Assembly (NCBI GenBank): GCA_023228865.1
Contig: JALOAH010000011.1
Coordinates: forward strand, 1-64,000
Reading direction: 5' to 3'
Source: Porticoccaceae bacterium
Lineage (GTDB): Bacteria > Pseudomonadota > Gammaproteobacteria > Pseudomonadales > Porticoccaceae
Length of the DNA stretch: 64,000 nt
Position numbers and translations under genes: made by a program. Every line of letters begins with the position of its first letter. Within the stretch, counting starts at the first letter, position 1. The notes below the pieces were generated by a model that had not been told where the DNA came from, did no database searches, and saw nothing but the letters and a program-made list of their open reading frames with translations. Below are positions 1 through 6,127 of this stretch, in pieces.

Positions 1-1
1 C

Positions 2-88
2 AACAGCCGCCGTTTGCATTCGTACTTGGGGTACAAAAGCCCGAATCAGTATGAGGCAGAAATGGCGGAAGTGAGAAAAGTTGCTTAA
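2..88 (+). CDS. IS3-family transposase (OrfB), C-terminal end only
   Basis: The window opens inside this gene. The last 28 codons are visible and read NSRRLHSYLGYKSPNQYEAE and eight more residues before TAA. The pattern N-x-R-x-H-S-x-L-G-Y-x-S-P-x-x-Y-E is the hallmark C-terminus of the IS3-family DDE transposase subunit. An inverted-repeat-like end follows directly after the stop, so this is the right side of an insertion sequence lying mostly outside the window. Whether the element is complete cannot be told from here. Confidence 0.88.
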   Translation, partial: NSRRLHSYLGYKSPNQYEAEMAEVRKVA

Positions 89-119
89 CTGAGGTGTTCA
101 GAAAATCTTGACCAGGTCA
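89..119. repeat. right terminal inverted repeat of the IS3-family element
   Basis: Read inward (minus strand) the segment starts TGACCTGGTCAAGATTTTCT and continues GAACACCTCAG. It has the TGA start and GGACACCT-like inner part typical of IS3-family ends, and it begins one base after the transposase stop. It contains the last six codons and the stop of higA. The left end and the target duplication are outside the window, so the outer boundary is an estimate. Confidence 0.6.
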
Positions 120-358
120 GTCCAAAGATCGTAAGCATTTTGCAGCCTGAGCCAGTGATCGGCCGATGGTTTTTTAAAAACCAGCTCAAGCCGTAGAGCC
201 ATTTCAGGAGTGATAGAACCTCGGCTATTTAAAACCTTGGATAATGTTTTACGGCTTATATTTAGGTGCTCAGAGGCATCAGTAATTGTTACACCCGTTG
301 GTTCAATTACTAACTCTTTGAGAATTTCACCCGGGTGAGCCGGATTATGCATACTCAT
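98..358 (-). CDS. higA: HigA-family antitoxin with IS-derived C-terminus
   Basis: This 86-residue protein is the antitoxin partner of HigB: it neutralises the toxin and, through its helix-turn-helix, represses the operon. The family opening MHNPAHPGE is present at residues 3-11, and an XRE-type helix-turn-helix follows at about residues 24-45 ([16 protein letters not shown]). The family motif [10 protein letters not shown] is near the end. The start ATG overlaps the higB stop by one base (TAATG), so the pair is translationally coupled. The last residues (DLVKIF) are encoded by the terminal repeat of the neighbouring IS3 element, so the native C-terminal tail was replaced. The core fold looks intact; function is likely but not certain. 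Confidence 0.88.
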   Translation of the reverse strand: MSMHNPAHPGEILKELVIEPTGVTITDASEHLNISRKTLSKVLNSRGSITPEMALRLELVFKKPSADHWLRLQNAYDLWTDLVKIF

Positions 359-636
359 TAGTGGTAATCCTCATAGTTAACAATTTCAGCATCCTTACCA
401 GTAAAGCGAAAAGTAACCCTCCAATTGCCACTTACAGATACAGACCAAATTCCTTTTCGGTTCTCCTTCAATTCGTGCAAGCGGAGACCGGGCAAATCCA
501 TATCCTCTGGACTTTCTGCCTGGTCAAGGTTAGTGAGAATTAGCCTCAAGCGTTTGGCGTGCTTCGCGTGAATTCCTGAAGTTTTGCCGGAACGGTAGAA
601 CCGTTCGAGTCCTTTGTGTACGAAGCTAATAATCAT
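358..636 (-). CDS. higB: HigB-type toxin (RelE superfamily mRNA interferase)
   Basis: This 92-residue protein is a ribosome-dependent mRNA endonuclease toxin by family. It shows the HigB signature: F-x-x-K-G-L-E-R-F-Y at the N-terminus, [19 protein letters not shown] in the middle and [18 protein letters not shown] at the end. It precedes its antitoxin, the usual higBA order. It is the first gene of the most distal visible integron cassette, whose 5' core box lies at 685-691. The leader holds a short inverted repeat (AACC/GGTT, about 647-660) that might be the HigA operator. Toxin-antitoxin modules are common integron cassettes and favour retention of the array. Confidence 0.92.
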   Translation of the reverse strand: MIISFVHKGLERFYRSGKTSGIHAKHAKRLRLILTNLDQAESPEDMDLPGLRLHELKENRKGIWSVSVSGNWRVTFRFTGKDAEIVNYEDYH

Positions 637-684
637 GCAGGCATTGCAACCTTTGTGGTTACGTAGTCAAGGGCTGATTTTGAA

Positions 685-755
685 GTTTAACGCCTAGCTC
701 ACCGGAAAAATGCGAGCGCAGCGAGTATTTTGTCCGGTGGGGCTAGTTGTTAGCA
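685..755 (-). other. attC recombination site (cassette 3 / cassette 4 junction)
   Basis: This 71-bp imperfect palindrome starts GTTTAAC and ends GTTAGCA, close to the RYYYAAC...GTTRRRY core boxes. Inside, CTAGCTCACCGGA pairs with TCCGGTGGGGCTAG with an unpaired base, as in attC sites. The loop region (AAAATGCGAGCG.. CGAGTATTTT) is itself palindromic. The R'' box is the exact complement of the 5' core of cassette 3 (GTTAGCA at 1149-1155, minus strand), as expected for a cassette circle. It overlaps the stop of the gene at 743-1132. Confidence 0.88.
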
Positions 756-1132
756 CTGTTGTTACTCTCAAGGGCTCGAAAATATTCACGGATTAATGTT
801 CCACAGAACTCGCCATGCTCGGTTCTTTGTGCTTTGCCATATCCACCTTCTTCGAAGCATTGGTATTGTTCTGCTAGATGCTCTTGAGCTGTAATACCCG
901 GTTTCATTTGCCATTTACAGCCAAGTTTTTTGCCCATTTGGATACGCTTCTCCACGATACAGGATGCAAATAACCTGGCATGACTGGATGGAAGATATTT
1001 GAATTGAGGATATTCTCTAATTTCCAGAATTGATTCTTCCATAATTTGACTTCGACCATAATCCCAATCAGATTCTTGTGCCACAGCAGCCGTTGATAGC
1101 GCCAACAACGATAAAATTAAGTACGTTTTCAT
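743..1132 (-). CDS. secreted hypothetical protein, integron cassette gene
   Basis: This 129-residue protein begins with a clear signal peptide (MKTYLILSLLALSTAAVAQ, probable cleavage after AVA), so the mature part is likely periplasmic. Four cysteines follow (CIVEKR, GCKWQ, QCFEEGG, FCGTL), enough for two disulfide bonds. A ribosome binding site GAGGGAAG precedes the ATG. I do not recognise the family and assign no function. Its start lies 17 bases after a cassette core box, and its stop is inside a well-formed attC, so it is a typical single-gene cassette cargo. Confidence 0.82.
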   Translation of the reverse strand: MKTYLILSLLALSTAAVAQESDWDYGRSQIMEESILEIREYPQFKYLPSSHARLFASCIVEKRIQMGKKLGCKWQMKPGITAQEHLAEQYQCFEEGGYGKAQRTEHGEFCGTLIREYFRALESNNSANN

Positions 1133-1148
1133 TTGTGCTTCCCTCGAG

Positions 1149-1168
1149 TGCTAACGCTGGAGTTATAC
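1149..1168 (-). other. minimal or vestigial attC (cassette 2 / cassette 3 junction)
   Basis: In gene direction this reads GTATAAC TCCAGC GTTAGCA: the two core boxes are separated by only six bases. The first box is the exact complement of the 5' core of cassette 2 (GTTATAC) and the second begins cassette 3, so it sits where an attC is expected. The stem that normally lies between the boxes is absent, so folding into the recombinogenic hairpin looks impossible. A deletion within the attC is the simplest explanation. Confidence 0.6.
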
Positions 1169-1179
1169 GCGCCACTAAC

Positions 1180-1533
1180 CTATTTTAAAATGCTGTTTAT
1201 GTACTCTTTTAATGCAGTGGCATTGTTGTACGTTTGTTCTTTTGACGAGTATAAAAAACTTACACAGCCACGTTTAACATGAGGCAACAACTCAGCTACA
1301 ACCTCAACGTTTGAATCAAGCTCATAGAAATATCGCTTTTTAAACTCAAGCCATTTTTTAGTATCGTGGTTATACCATTTGCGAAGTTCATTTGAAGGCG
1401 CGACAGATTTTAGCCACAAATCTACCTTTGCATCTTCTTTGGAAAGCCCTCTTGGCCAAAGCCTATCTACCAAAATTCTAAATCCATCTTTAGAATCGGC
1501 ATGGTCATATACTCGCTTTATTTTAATATTCAT
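1180..1533 (-). CDS. DUF488 family protein (YeaO-like), integron cassette gene
   Basis: This 117-residue protein matches the DUF488/YeaO family: it starts with [20 protein letters not shown], followed by [13 protein letters not shown], then [19 protein letters not shown] and a C-terminal SS-x-x-x-x-Y-NNA-x-x-LKEY. The biochemical role of the family is unknown; the protein is small and cytosolic. It lies between a full attC (1549-1650) and a stemless attC (1149-1168), so it is cassette 2 and may now only move together with the downstream secreted protein gene. Confidence 0.9.
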   Translation of the reverse strand: MNIKIKRVYDHADSKDGFRILVDRLWPRGLSKEDAKVDLWLKSVAPSNELRKWYNHDTKKWLEFKKRYFYELDSNVEVVAELLPHVKRGCVSFLYSSKEQTYNNATALKEYINSILK

Positions 1534-1548
1534 AATCTAAATTGAAGC

Positions 1549-1650
1549 GTATAACGCCGCTGCCAAGGCGCAAAGTAAAGCTGGCGCAGCCGTTGCGCTA
1601 GCAAGGGATGTGACAGCTTTACTTTGTCGCTCTTGGGCGCTTTGTTATCT
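1549..1650 (-). other. attC recombination site (cassette 1 / cassette 2 junction)
   Basis: This 102-bp imperfect palindrome is bounded by GTATAAC and GTTATCT. The arms AACGCCGCTGCC..CAAAGTAAAGCTG and CAGCTTTACTTTG..CTTGGGCGCTTTGTT pair over most of their length, with a perfect 13-bp inner stem (CAAAGTAAAGCTG). The stop codon of the HNH-like cassette gene (1645-1647) lies inside the distal box. Size and organisation are those of chromosomal-integron attC sites. Confidence 0.9.
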
Positions 1651-2523
1651 GAAGACATCATCGCCGAACCTTTCGTAATCGCTTTGCCAAGCCTCAAATA
1701 GCTTTGAGCTAAGAACTTTATCGGGATTATTCTTAACAAACTCTTCGATCTTCTTATGGTCCCGCTCCGGCATCCTGTCGTGAGCATCCGCACTTTCTCT
1801 CGCTTTACCGGCAATGTACTCATAAAGCCCAGTTGGCCAGTAATAGTCGCGAGGACTAATCTTTGATCTAGCTAATGCAATGCGGCTGCTCCGCATTCGA
1901 CTTAGCTCATCGCAGCGAACAATTCCGAGGAGAAGGAATGAAGGCAGCTTTGTATAGATGAATATATTTCTCGCGTTTCCAACAATATCCATCGCCATTG
2001 TTCTCAAGATGTACCTATTTATATTCGTTGGCATTCCTCCGGCAGTTGTAGATTCTATTTTCTCCAATGGATATAGATGCTGTTCGTACTGATTGAGATT
2101 ATCGCGCACGCCCAAGAGGAACTCTGACAGATGCTTTTCTGCTAAATCTACAGCCAGATTGTATTGATCATCCTTGTCATCCCTATTGTTCTTGCTACGA
2201 ATGTAAGTAAGAGTTCTCCAGGAGAGAGAAGCACAAAACTTTGACATCCACGAATCATAAGACGCAATCGAGTTCCCGCCCTCAACGAACGGATAGAAAA
2301 TCTGGTCTGCAAACGCTTTTTCCCATGTTGAAAACATTCCCTCGCATTTTGAGCATAGCCAGTGCTCCTTAGCGATATCTTGAGCTCGCTTTGATACGTC
2401 GTTGTGCTCTCGTATATAGCCCGTGATTGAGGTCTTCTTTACCCACCTACCTACAAATTTTGGAATGAAGTGGCTAACCTGAAGGTCAGACTCAACATTG
2501 CACAATCTGCAAATTCCATTCAT
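1645..2523 (-). CDS. HNH-like zinc-finger protein, integron cassette gene
   Basis: This 292-residue protein has CRLC at residues 5-8, SHFIPK at about 17-22 and CSKC at about 57-60. This is the layout of a treble-clef/HNH zinc fold, where the histidine of SH-x-x-P-K would be the general base. The remainder (about 230 residues) is helical-looking with no motif I recognise. Related CxLC...SHxxPK proteins occur in accessory regions and are usually unnamed. A nuclease role, perhaps in defence, is an inference. It is the first cassette after the integrase and so the one closest to the expected cassette promoter. Confidence 0.78.
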   Translation of the reverse strand: MNGICRLCNVESDLQVSHFIPKFVGRWVKKTSITGYIREHNDVSKRAQDIAKEHWLCSKCEGMFSTWEKAFADQIFYPFVEGGNSIASYDSWMSKFCASLSWRTLTYIRSKNNRDDKDDQYNLAVDLAEKHLSEFLLGVRDNLNQYEQHLYPLEKIESTTAGGMPTNINRYILRTMAMDIVGNARNIFIYTKLPSFLLLGIVRCDELSRMRSSRIALARSKISPRDYYWPTGLYEYIAGKARESADAHDRMPERDHKKIEEFVKNNPDKVLSSKLFEAWQSDYERFGDDVFR

Positions 2524-2539
2524 ATCACTGGAGCTGCGT

Positions 2540-2600
2540 AATCAGGTAACAGTACGTTAATGTGGGCTTCGCCCCCATAACAATTATTATCAATGTGCCC
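2540..2600 (-). other. probable attI junction of the integron (tentative)
   Basis: The first recombination site must lie between the first cassette gene and intI. In cassette direction a core-like GTTATGG occurs at 2581-2575, followed by a short GC hairpin (GGGGGCGAAGCCC). The expected cassette-1 core, complementary to its own attC box, would be GTTATCT, so the match is 5 of 7. The exact attI limits cannot be fixed from sequence alone. Confidence 0.4.
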
Positions 2601-2653
2601 ATGCTAATAGGTTTCTCCTTCCAACAATAAAAATTATGCCATTGATTTTAGTG

Positions 2654-2677
2654 GATCTTTAGCGACCGCTAAAAATC
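2654..2677. promoter_or_regulatory. 24-bp palindrome in the attI-intI interval
   Basis: TTTAGCGACCGCTAAA (2658-2673) is a 16-bp perfect palindrome, extended by GAT/ATC on both sides. It lies about 60 bp upstream of the intI -35 box and about 130 bp upstream of the first cassette gene. A dimeric regulator site is plausible; no regulator is identified. Confidence 0.45.
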
Positions 2678-2713
2678 TTTTCGCATAAGAGAGGGCAAGC
2701 CTAGCTTTTTTTC

Positions 2714-2743
2714 TTGATATTCACGCAAACTGTGAAATACTGT
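2714..2743 (+). promoter_or_regulatory. predicted intI promoter
   Basis: TTGATA (2714-2719) and TACTGT (2738-2743) are spaced 18 bp apart and read towards intI. The -10 box lies inside the LexA box, so LexA binding would block transcription directly. This fits the known SOS control of integron integrases. Confidence 0.6.
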
Positions 2744-2757
2744 ATATGCAAACAGTA
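2738..2757. promoter_or_regulatory. LexA (SOS) box upstream of intI
   Basis: TACTGTATATGCAAACAGTA fits the gammaproteobacterial LexA consensus (TACTGTATATATATACAGTA) at 17 of 20 positions, with both CTGT and ACAG half-sites intact. It overlaps the predicted -10 element and lies 21 bp upstream of the assigned GTG start. Confidence 0.85.
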
Positions 2758-2778
2758 TTCTTGAAAAGGAGTTCATCC

Positions 2779-3794
2779 GTGTCTTCATCGCCATTCCTTC
2801 AATCGATTCGGGACTATATGTTGGTTCGCCGTTATAGCCTCAGAACAATAAAGTCATATTTATATTGGATCAAGTTCTTTATTCGCTTTAACGAGAAACA
2901 ACATCCGAACACTCTTGGCGCCAATGAAGTAACCACATTTCTGACATTTCTAGCGGCGGAACGGAATGTTGCTGCCGCTTCCCAAGCCATTGCTTTGAAT
3001 GCGCTGGTGTTTCTTTACAACAAATACCTTGAACGCCCCCTCGGCGATGTGAGCCATTTCAACCGTTCCAGCAGGCAGCGTAAATTGCCAGTGGTTCTCA
3101 CCAACACCGAGGTAAAAACTCTTCTGGGTCAGTTTAAGGGCACCCAAAAACTGATGATCGCATTGCTGTACGGTTCAGGTTTGAGGCGCATCGAATTGCT
3201 ACGGCTTCGAGTGAAAGACATTGACCTGGACAATTTTCAGGTGCAGGTTTGGCAGGGAAAGGGTAATAAGCACCGATTAACAACGTTGGCGGAAGTGCTT
3301 GTTGCGCCACTCAATGCACAAAAACAACTGGTTGCAAGCTTGCTTGAGAGCGACAGGCAGTGCGCAGGGTTTGGTGGTGTCTGGTTGCCCGGGGCTTTGG
3401 CAAGAAAATATCCCGGCGCCCCTTTTGAATCCGGTTGGCAGTATCTTTTCCCTTCTTCAAGGCTCAGCTTCGAGCCCGGCACCACCATATTACGCAGTCA
3501 CCATTTTGATGAATCCAGCCTTAACAAAATTATTCGAGCAGGGGCTCACAGGGCGGGGATTGAGAAACAGGTGACCAGTCACACCCTACGCCATTCATTC
3601 GCTACCCATTTATTGCAGTCGGGTGCAGATATTCGCACCGTACAGCAACAGCTTGGCCATGCCGACGTAAAAACCACCGAAATTGCCGCTTCCGGCGTCC
3701 TGCCTCTGGCGGCACTTGTGCGTCCTGCACATCGTACACGCACGTACTCAAACAAGGAGCGCATGGCGTAAAGAGTCCTCTTGGCAACCTTTAG
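2779..3794 (+). pseudogene. intI: integron integrase, disrupted before the catalytic tyrosine
   Basis: A tyrosine recombinase of the IntI class would excise and insert gene cassettes at attC/attI. Counting from the GTG at 2779 (preceded by AAAAGGAG at 2764-2771, 7-bp spacing), catalytic Arg136 (GSGLRRIE), His268/Arg271 (SHTLRHSF) and His294 (LGHADV) are present, and the IntI-specific insert motif ARKYPGAPFESGWQYLFPSS lies at about 209-228. After KTTEI a 50-bp insertion (3685-3734) shifts the frame; the current reading frame runs on to 3771 and lacks the tyrosine. Directly after the insertion, in a different frame, YTHVLKQGAHGVKSPLGNL then TAG (3735-3794) restores the expected C-terminus. An ATG at 2746 would start inside the LexA box and is less likely. 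Confidence 0.9.
3685..3734. other. 50-bp insertion inside intI
   Basis: The segment separates codons for KTTEI from codons for YTHV, which are contiguous in IntI proteins. It contains the 9-mer GCGTCCTGC twice, 25 bp apart, and a small hairpin TGTGC-GTCCT-GCACA. Its length (50) is not a multiple of three. No flanking target duplication of more than a few bases is apparent. Confidence 0.8.
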
Positions 3795-3947
3795 AGGTGT
3801 TCTTTAGTAAAGAGCTGAAATAGCCTCTATCAGCGCGGTTGATCGACTATGCGGGAAACCCCGGCTGCGATCCTATTCTGTTCAACACTGCACAGAAAAA
3901 GACTTCAGCCGGAATCTCCCCCATTACCAATGCCCAGCACGGTAGGC

Positions 3948-5780
3948 CTACAGTTGGGATAAATCCCGAACAGCGCCCTTGTCGGCACTGGTGGCGAGTT
4001 TGGCGTAGGCGCGCAGGGCTGCGGATACCTGGCGGGGGCGCTTGGCGGCGGGGTGCCAGCCGAGGGTGTTTTGTTCTTCCCGCCTTTTTGCCAGTACTTC
4101 ATCGCTGACCGCGATTTCGATGGTGCGGTTGGGAATGTCGATGCGAATTTCGTCGCCCTCTCGAACCAGGCCAATATTGCCACCGGCGGCGGCTTCCGGG
4201 GAAACGTGGCCAATGGAGAGGCCGGAGGTGCCGCCGGAGAAACGGCCATCGGTGATCAGGGCGCAGGCTTTGCCGAGGCCTTTGGATTTGAGGTAGCTGG
4301 TGGGGTAGAGCATTTCCTGCATGCCGGGGCCGCCTTTGGGGCCTTCGTAGCGAATCACAACAACGTCGCCCTCTTTGACTCTGTCGTTGAGAATGTCGTC
4401 AACGGCAGCGTCCTGGCTTTCGCAAATGTGGGCGGGGCCAGTAAAGGTGAGGTTTTCATCGTCAACGCCGGAGGTTTTAACCACGCAGCCGTCTGGCGCC
4501 AGATTGCCGTAGAGCACCGCCAGTCCGCCTTCCAGGCTGTAGGCGGATTCCAGGCTGCGAATACAGCCGCTGGTGCGGTCGGTATCCAGGGACGGCCAGC
4601 GGGTGGCCTGACTAAAGGCGGTTTGCGTGGGAATGCCCGCGGGGCCCGCTTTGAAAAAGGTGCGCACCTCTTCACTGGGTGATCTGGCGAGATCCCAGAT
4701 ATCGAGAGCCTCGCCGAGGGTTTGAGAATGGATGGTGGGCAGGTCGGTATGCAGCAGTCCGGCGCGATCCAGTTCCCCCAGAATGCTCATTACGCCACCG
4801 GCGCGGTGGACATCTTCAATATGGTAGAGGGGCGAGTTGGGGGCGACCTTGCACAACTGGGGCACTTTGCGGCTGAGGCGGTCGATATCGGCCATGGTGA
4901 AATCCACCTGGCCTTCCTGGGCGGCGGCCAGCAGGTGAAGGATGGTATTGGTGGAGCCGCCCATGGCGATATCCATGGTCATGGCATTTTCAAAGGCGCT
5001 GAAACTGGCGATGGAGCGGGGCAGAACGGAATAGTCGTCCTCCTCATAGTGGCGCTGGGTGATTTCCACAATCAACTGACCTGCGCGTTCAAACAGCGCC
5101 TTGCGGTCGGCATGGGTGGCCAGTACGGTGCCGTTGCCGGGCAGGGATAGCCCCAGGGCTTCGGTGAGACAGTTCATGGAGTTGGCGGTAAACATGCCGG
5201 AACAGGAGCCGCAGGTGGGGCAGGCGGAGCGTTCGTACTCTTCGGCCTCTTCGTCGCTGATGGCCGGGTCGGCGGCCTTGACCATGGCGTCGATAAGGTC
5301 GAGCTTGTGTTCAGAGAGCTTGGTTTTGCCCGCCTCCATGGGGCCGCCGGAAACAAAGACGACGGGGATATTGAGGCGCATTGCCGCCATCAGCATGCCC
5401 GGCGTGATTTTGTCGCAGTTGGAAATACACACCAGGGCGTCTGCGCAATGGGCGTTGACCATATATTCCACAGAATCGGCGATGATGTCCCTGGAGGGCA
5501 GGGAGTAGAGCATGCCGTCGTGACCCATGGCGATACCGTCGTCTACGGCGATGGTGTTGAATTCGCGGCCAATGCCGCCAGCTTTGGCGATTTCTCCCGC
5601 CACCAGCTGCCCCATATCCTTGAGGTGAACGTGGCCGGGGACAAACTGGGTAAAGGAGTTGGCAATGGCAATGATGGGTTTCTGGAAATCGCCATCTTTC
5701 ATGCCGGTGGCGCGCCACAGGGCTCTGGCGCCGGCCATGTTTCTGCCTTTGGTGGACGTGTGAGAACGATAAGTTGGCAT
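3948..5780 (-). CDS. ilvD: dihydroxy-acid dehydratase
   Basis: This 610-residue enzyme dehydrates 2,3-dihydroxy-isovalerate and 2,3-dihydroxy-3-methylvalerate in valine and isoleucine synthesis. Iron-sulfur cluster ligands are visible in [12 protein letters not shown] (Cys122) and [20 protein letters not shown] (Cys193). The C-terminal signature [20 protein letters not shown] is intact. Length and the [20 protein letters not shown] start match the family. It stands alone here; no other ilv gene is adjacent. High-confidence housekeeping gene. Confidence 0.98.
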   Translation of the reverse strand: MPTYRSHTSTKGRNMAGARALWRATGMKDGDFQKPIIAIANSFTQFVPGHVHLKDMGQLVAGEIAKAGGIGREFNTIAVDDGIAMGHDGMLYSLPSRDIIADSVEYMVNAHCADALVCISNCDKITPGMLMAAMRLNIPVVFVSGGPMEAGKTKLSEHKLDLIDAMVKAADPAISDEEAEEYERSACPTCGSCSGMFTANSMNCLTEALGLSLPGNGTVLATHADRKALFERAGQLIVEITQRHYEEDDYSVLPRSIASFSAFENAMTMDIAMGGSTNTILHLLAAAQEGQVDFTMADIDRLSRKVPQLCKVAPNSPLYHIEDVHRAGGVMSILGELDRAGLLHTDLPTIHSQTLGEALDIWDLARSPSEEVRTFFKAGPAGIPTQTAFSQATRWPSLDTDRTSGCIRSLESAYSLEGGLAVLYGNLAPDGCVVKTSGVDDENLTFTGPAHICESQDAAVDDILNDRVKEGDVVVIRYEGPKGGPGMQEMLYPTSYLKSKGLGKACALITDGRFSGGTSGLSIGHVSPEAAAGGNIGLVREGDEIRIDIPNRTIEIAVSDEVLAKRREEQNTLGWHPAAKRPRQVSAALRAYAKLATSADKGAVRDLSQL

Positions 5781-5851
5781 TGGCTGTTTCCCGCGCTGTC
5801 TGGTTAATCAAGGGGCATAAGGATACCAGAGGCGGCGGCTCTGCTGTAGGG

Positions 5852-6117
5852 CTAGCCCGCATATTGCACTAGCCCGGATATTGCACCACTACGCTCCTGG
5901 ATCAGGGTTTTAAGCTTATATCGTGGCTCGGCAGTATATTTTGTCTTGGCGACACTTTGCCACTGTTTACGCTTGCCGGTTTTTGGCCGGCTCTGTGCAC
6001 ACTGGCCGCGCCCATACCCTTGAGCCTTAGACCCGCTAAACCACTGCGGGTCTGAACGCGGCCAACGCACACATTGCTCGCCCAAAATTCCGCCAACTGG
6101 TGCAATATCCGGGCTAG
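5852..6117. mobile_element. 266-bp MITE-like element with 20-bp perfect inverted ends
   Basis: CTAGCCCGGATATTGCACCA (5869-5888) and its exact reverse complement (6098-6117) bracket about 209 bp without a coding region. A degenerate second copy of the left end (CTAGCCCGCATATTGCA, 5852-5868) lies directly outside. Related ends occur at 21155, 22450, 22606 and 54621. This fills most of the 347-bp gap between ilvD and the next gene. Mobility by a transposase encoded elsewhere is inferred. Confidence 0.65.
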
Positions 6118-6127
6118 CAGGCCGTTT

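Noticed and set aside
1530..1823. 97-codon minus-strand frame across an attC
   Set aside because: Overlaps the HNH-like gene in another frame and runs through attC 1549-1650.
2746..2778. ATG 2746 as the intI start
   Set aside because: It lies inside the LexA box and -10 region and lacks a ribosome binding site; GTG 2779 is well supported.
3845..3947. Possible further gene or attC between intI and ilvD
   Set aside because: No core boxes, no palindrome and no coding potential were seen in this short interval.
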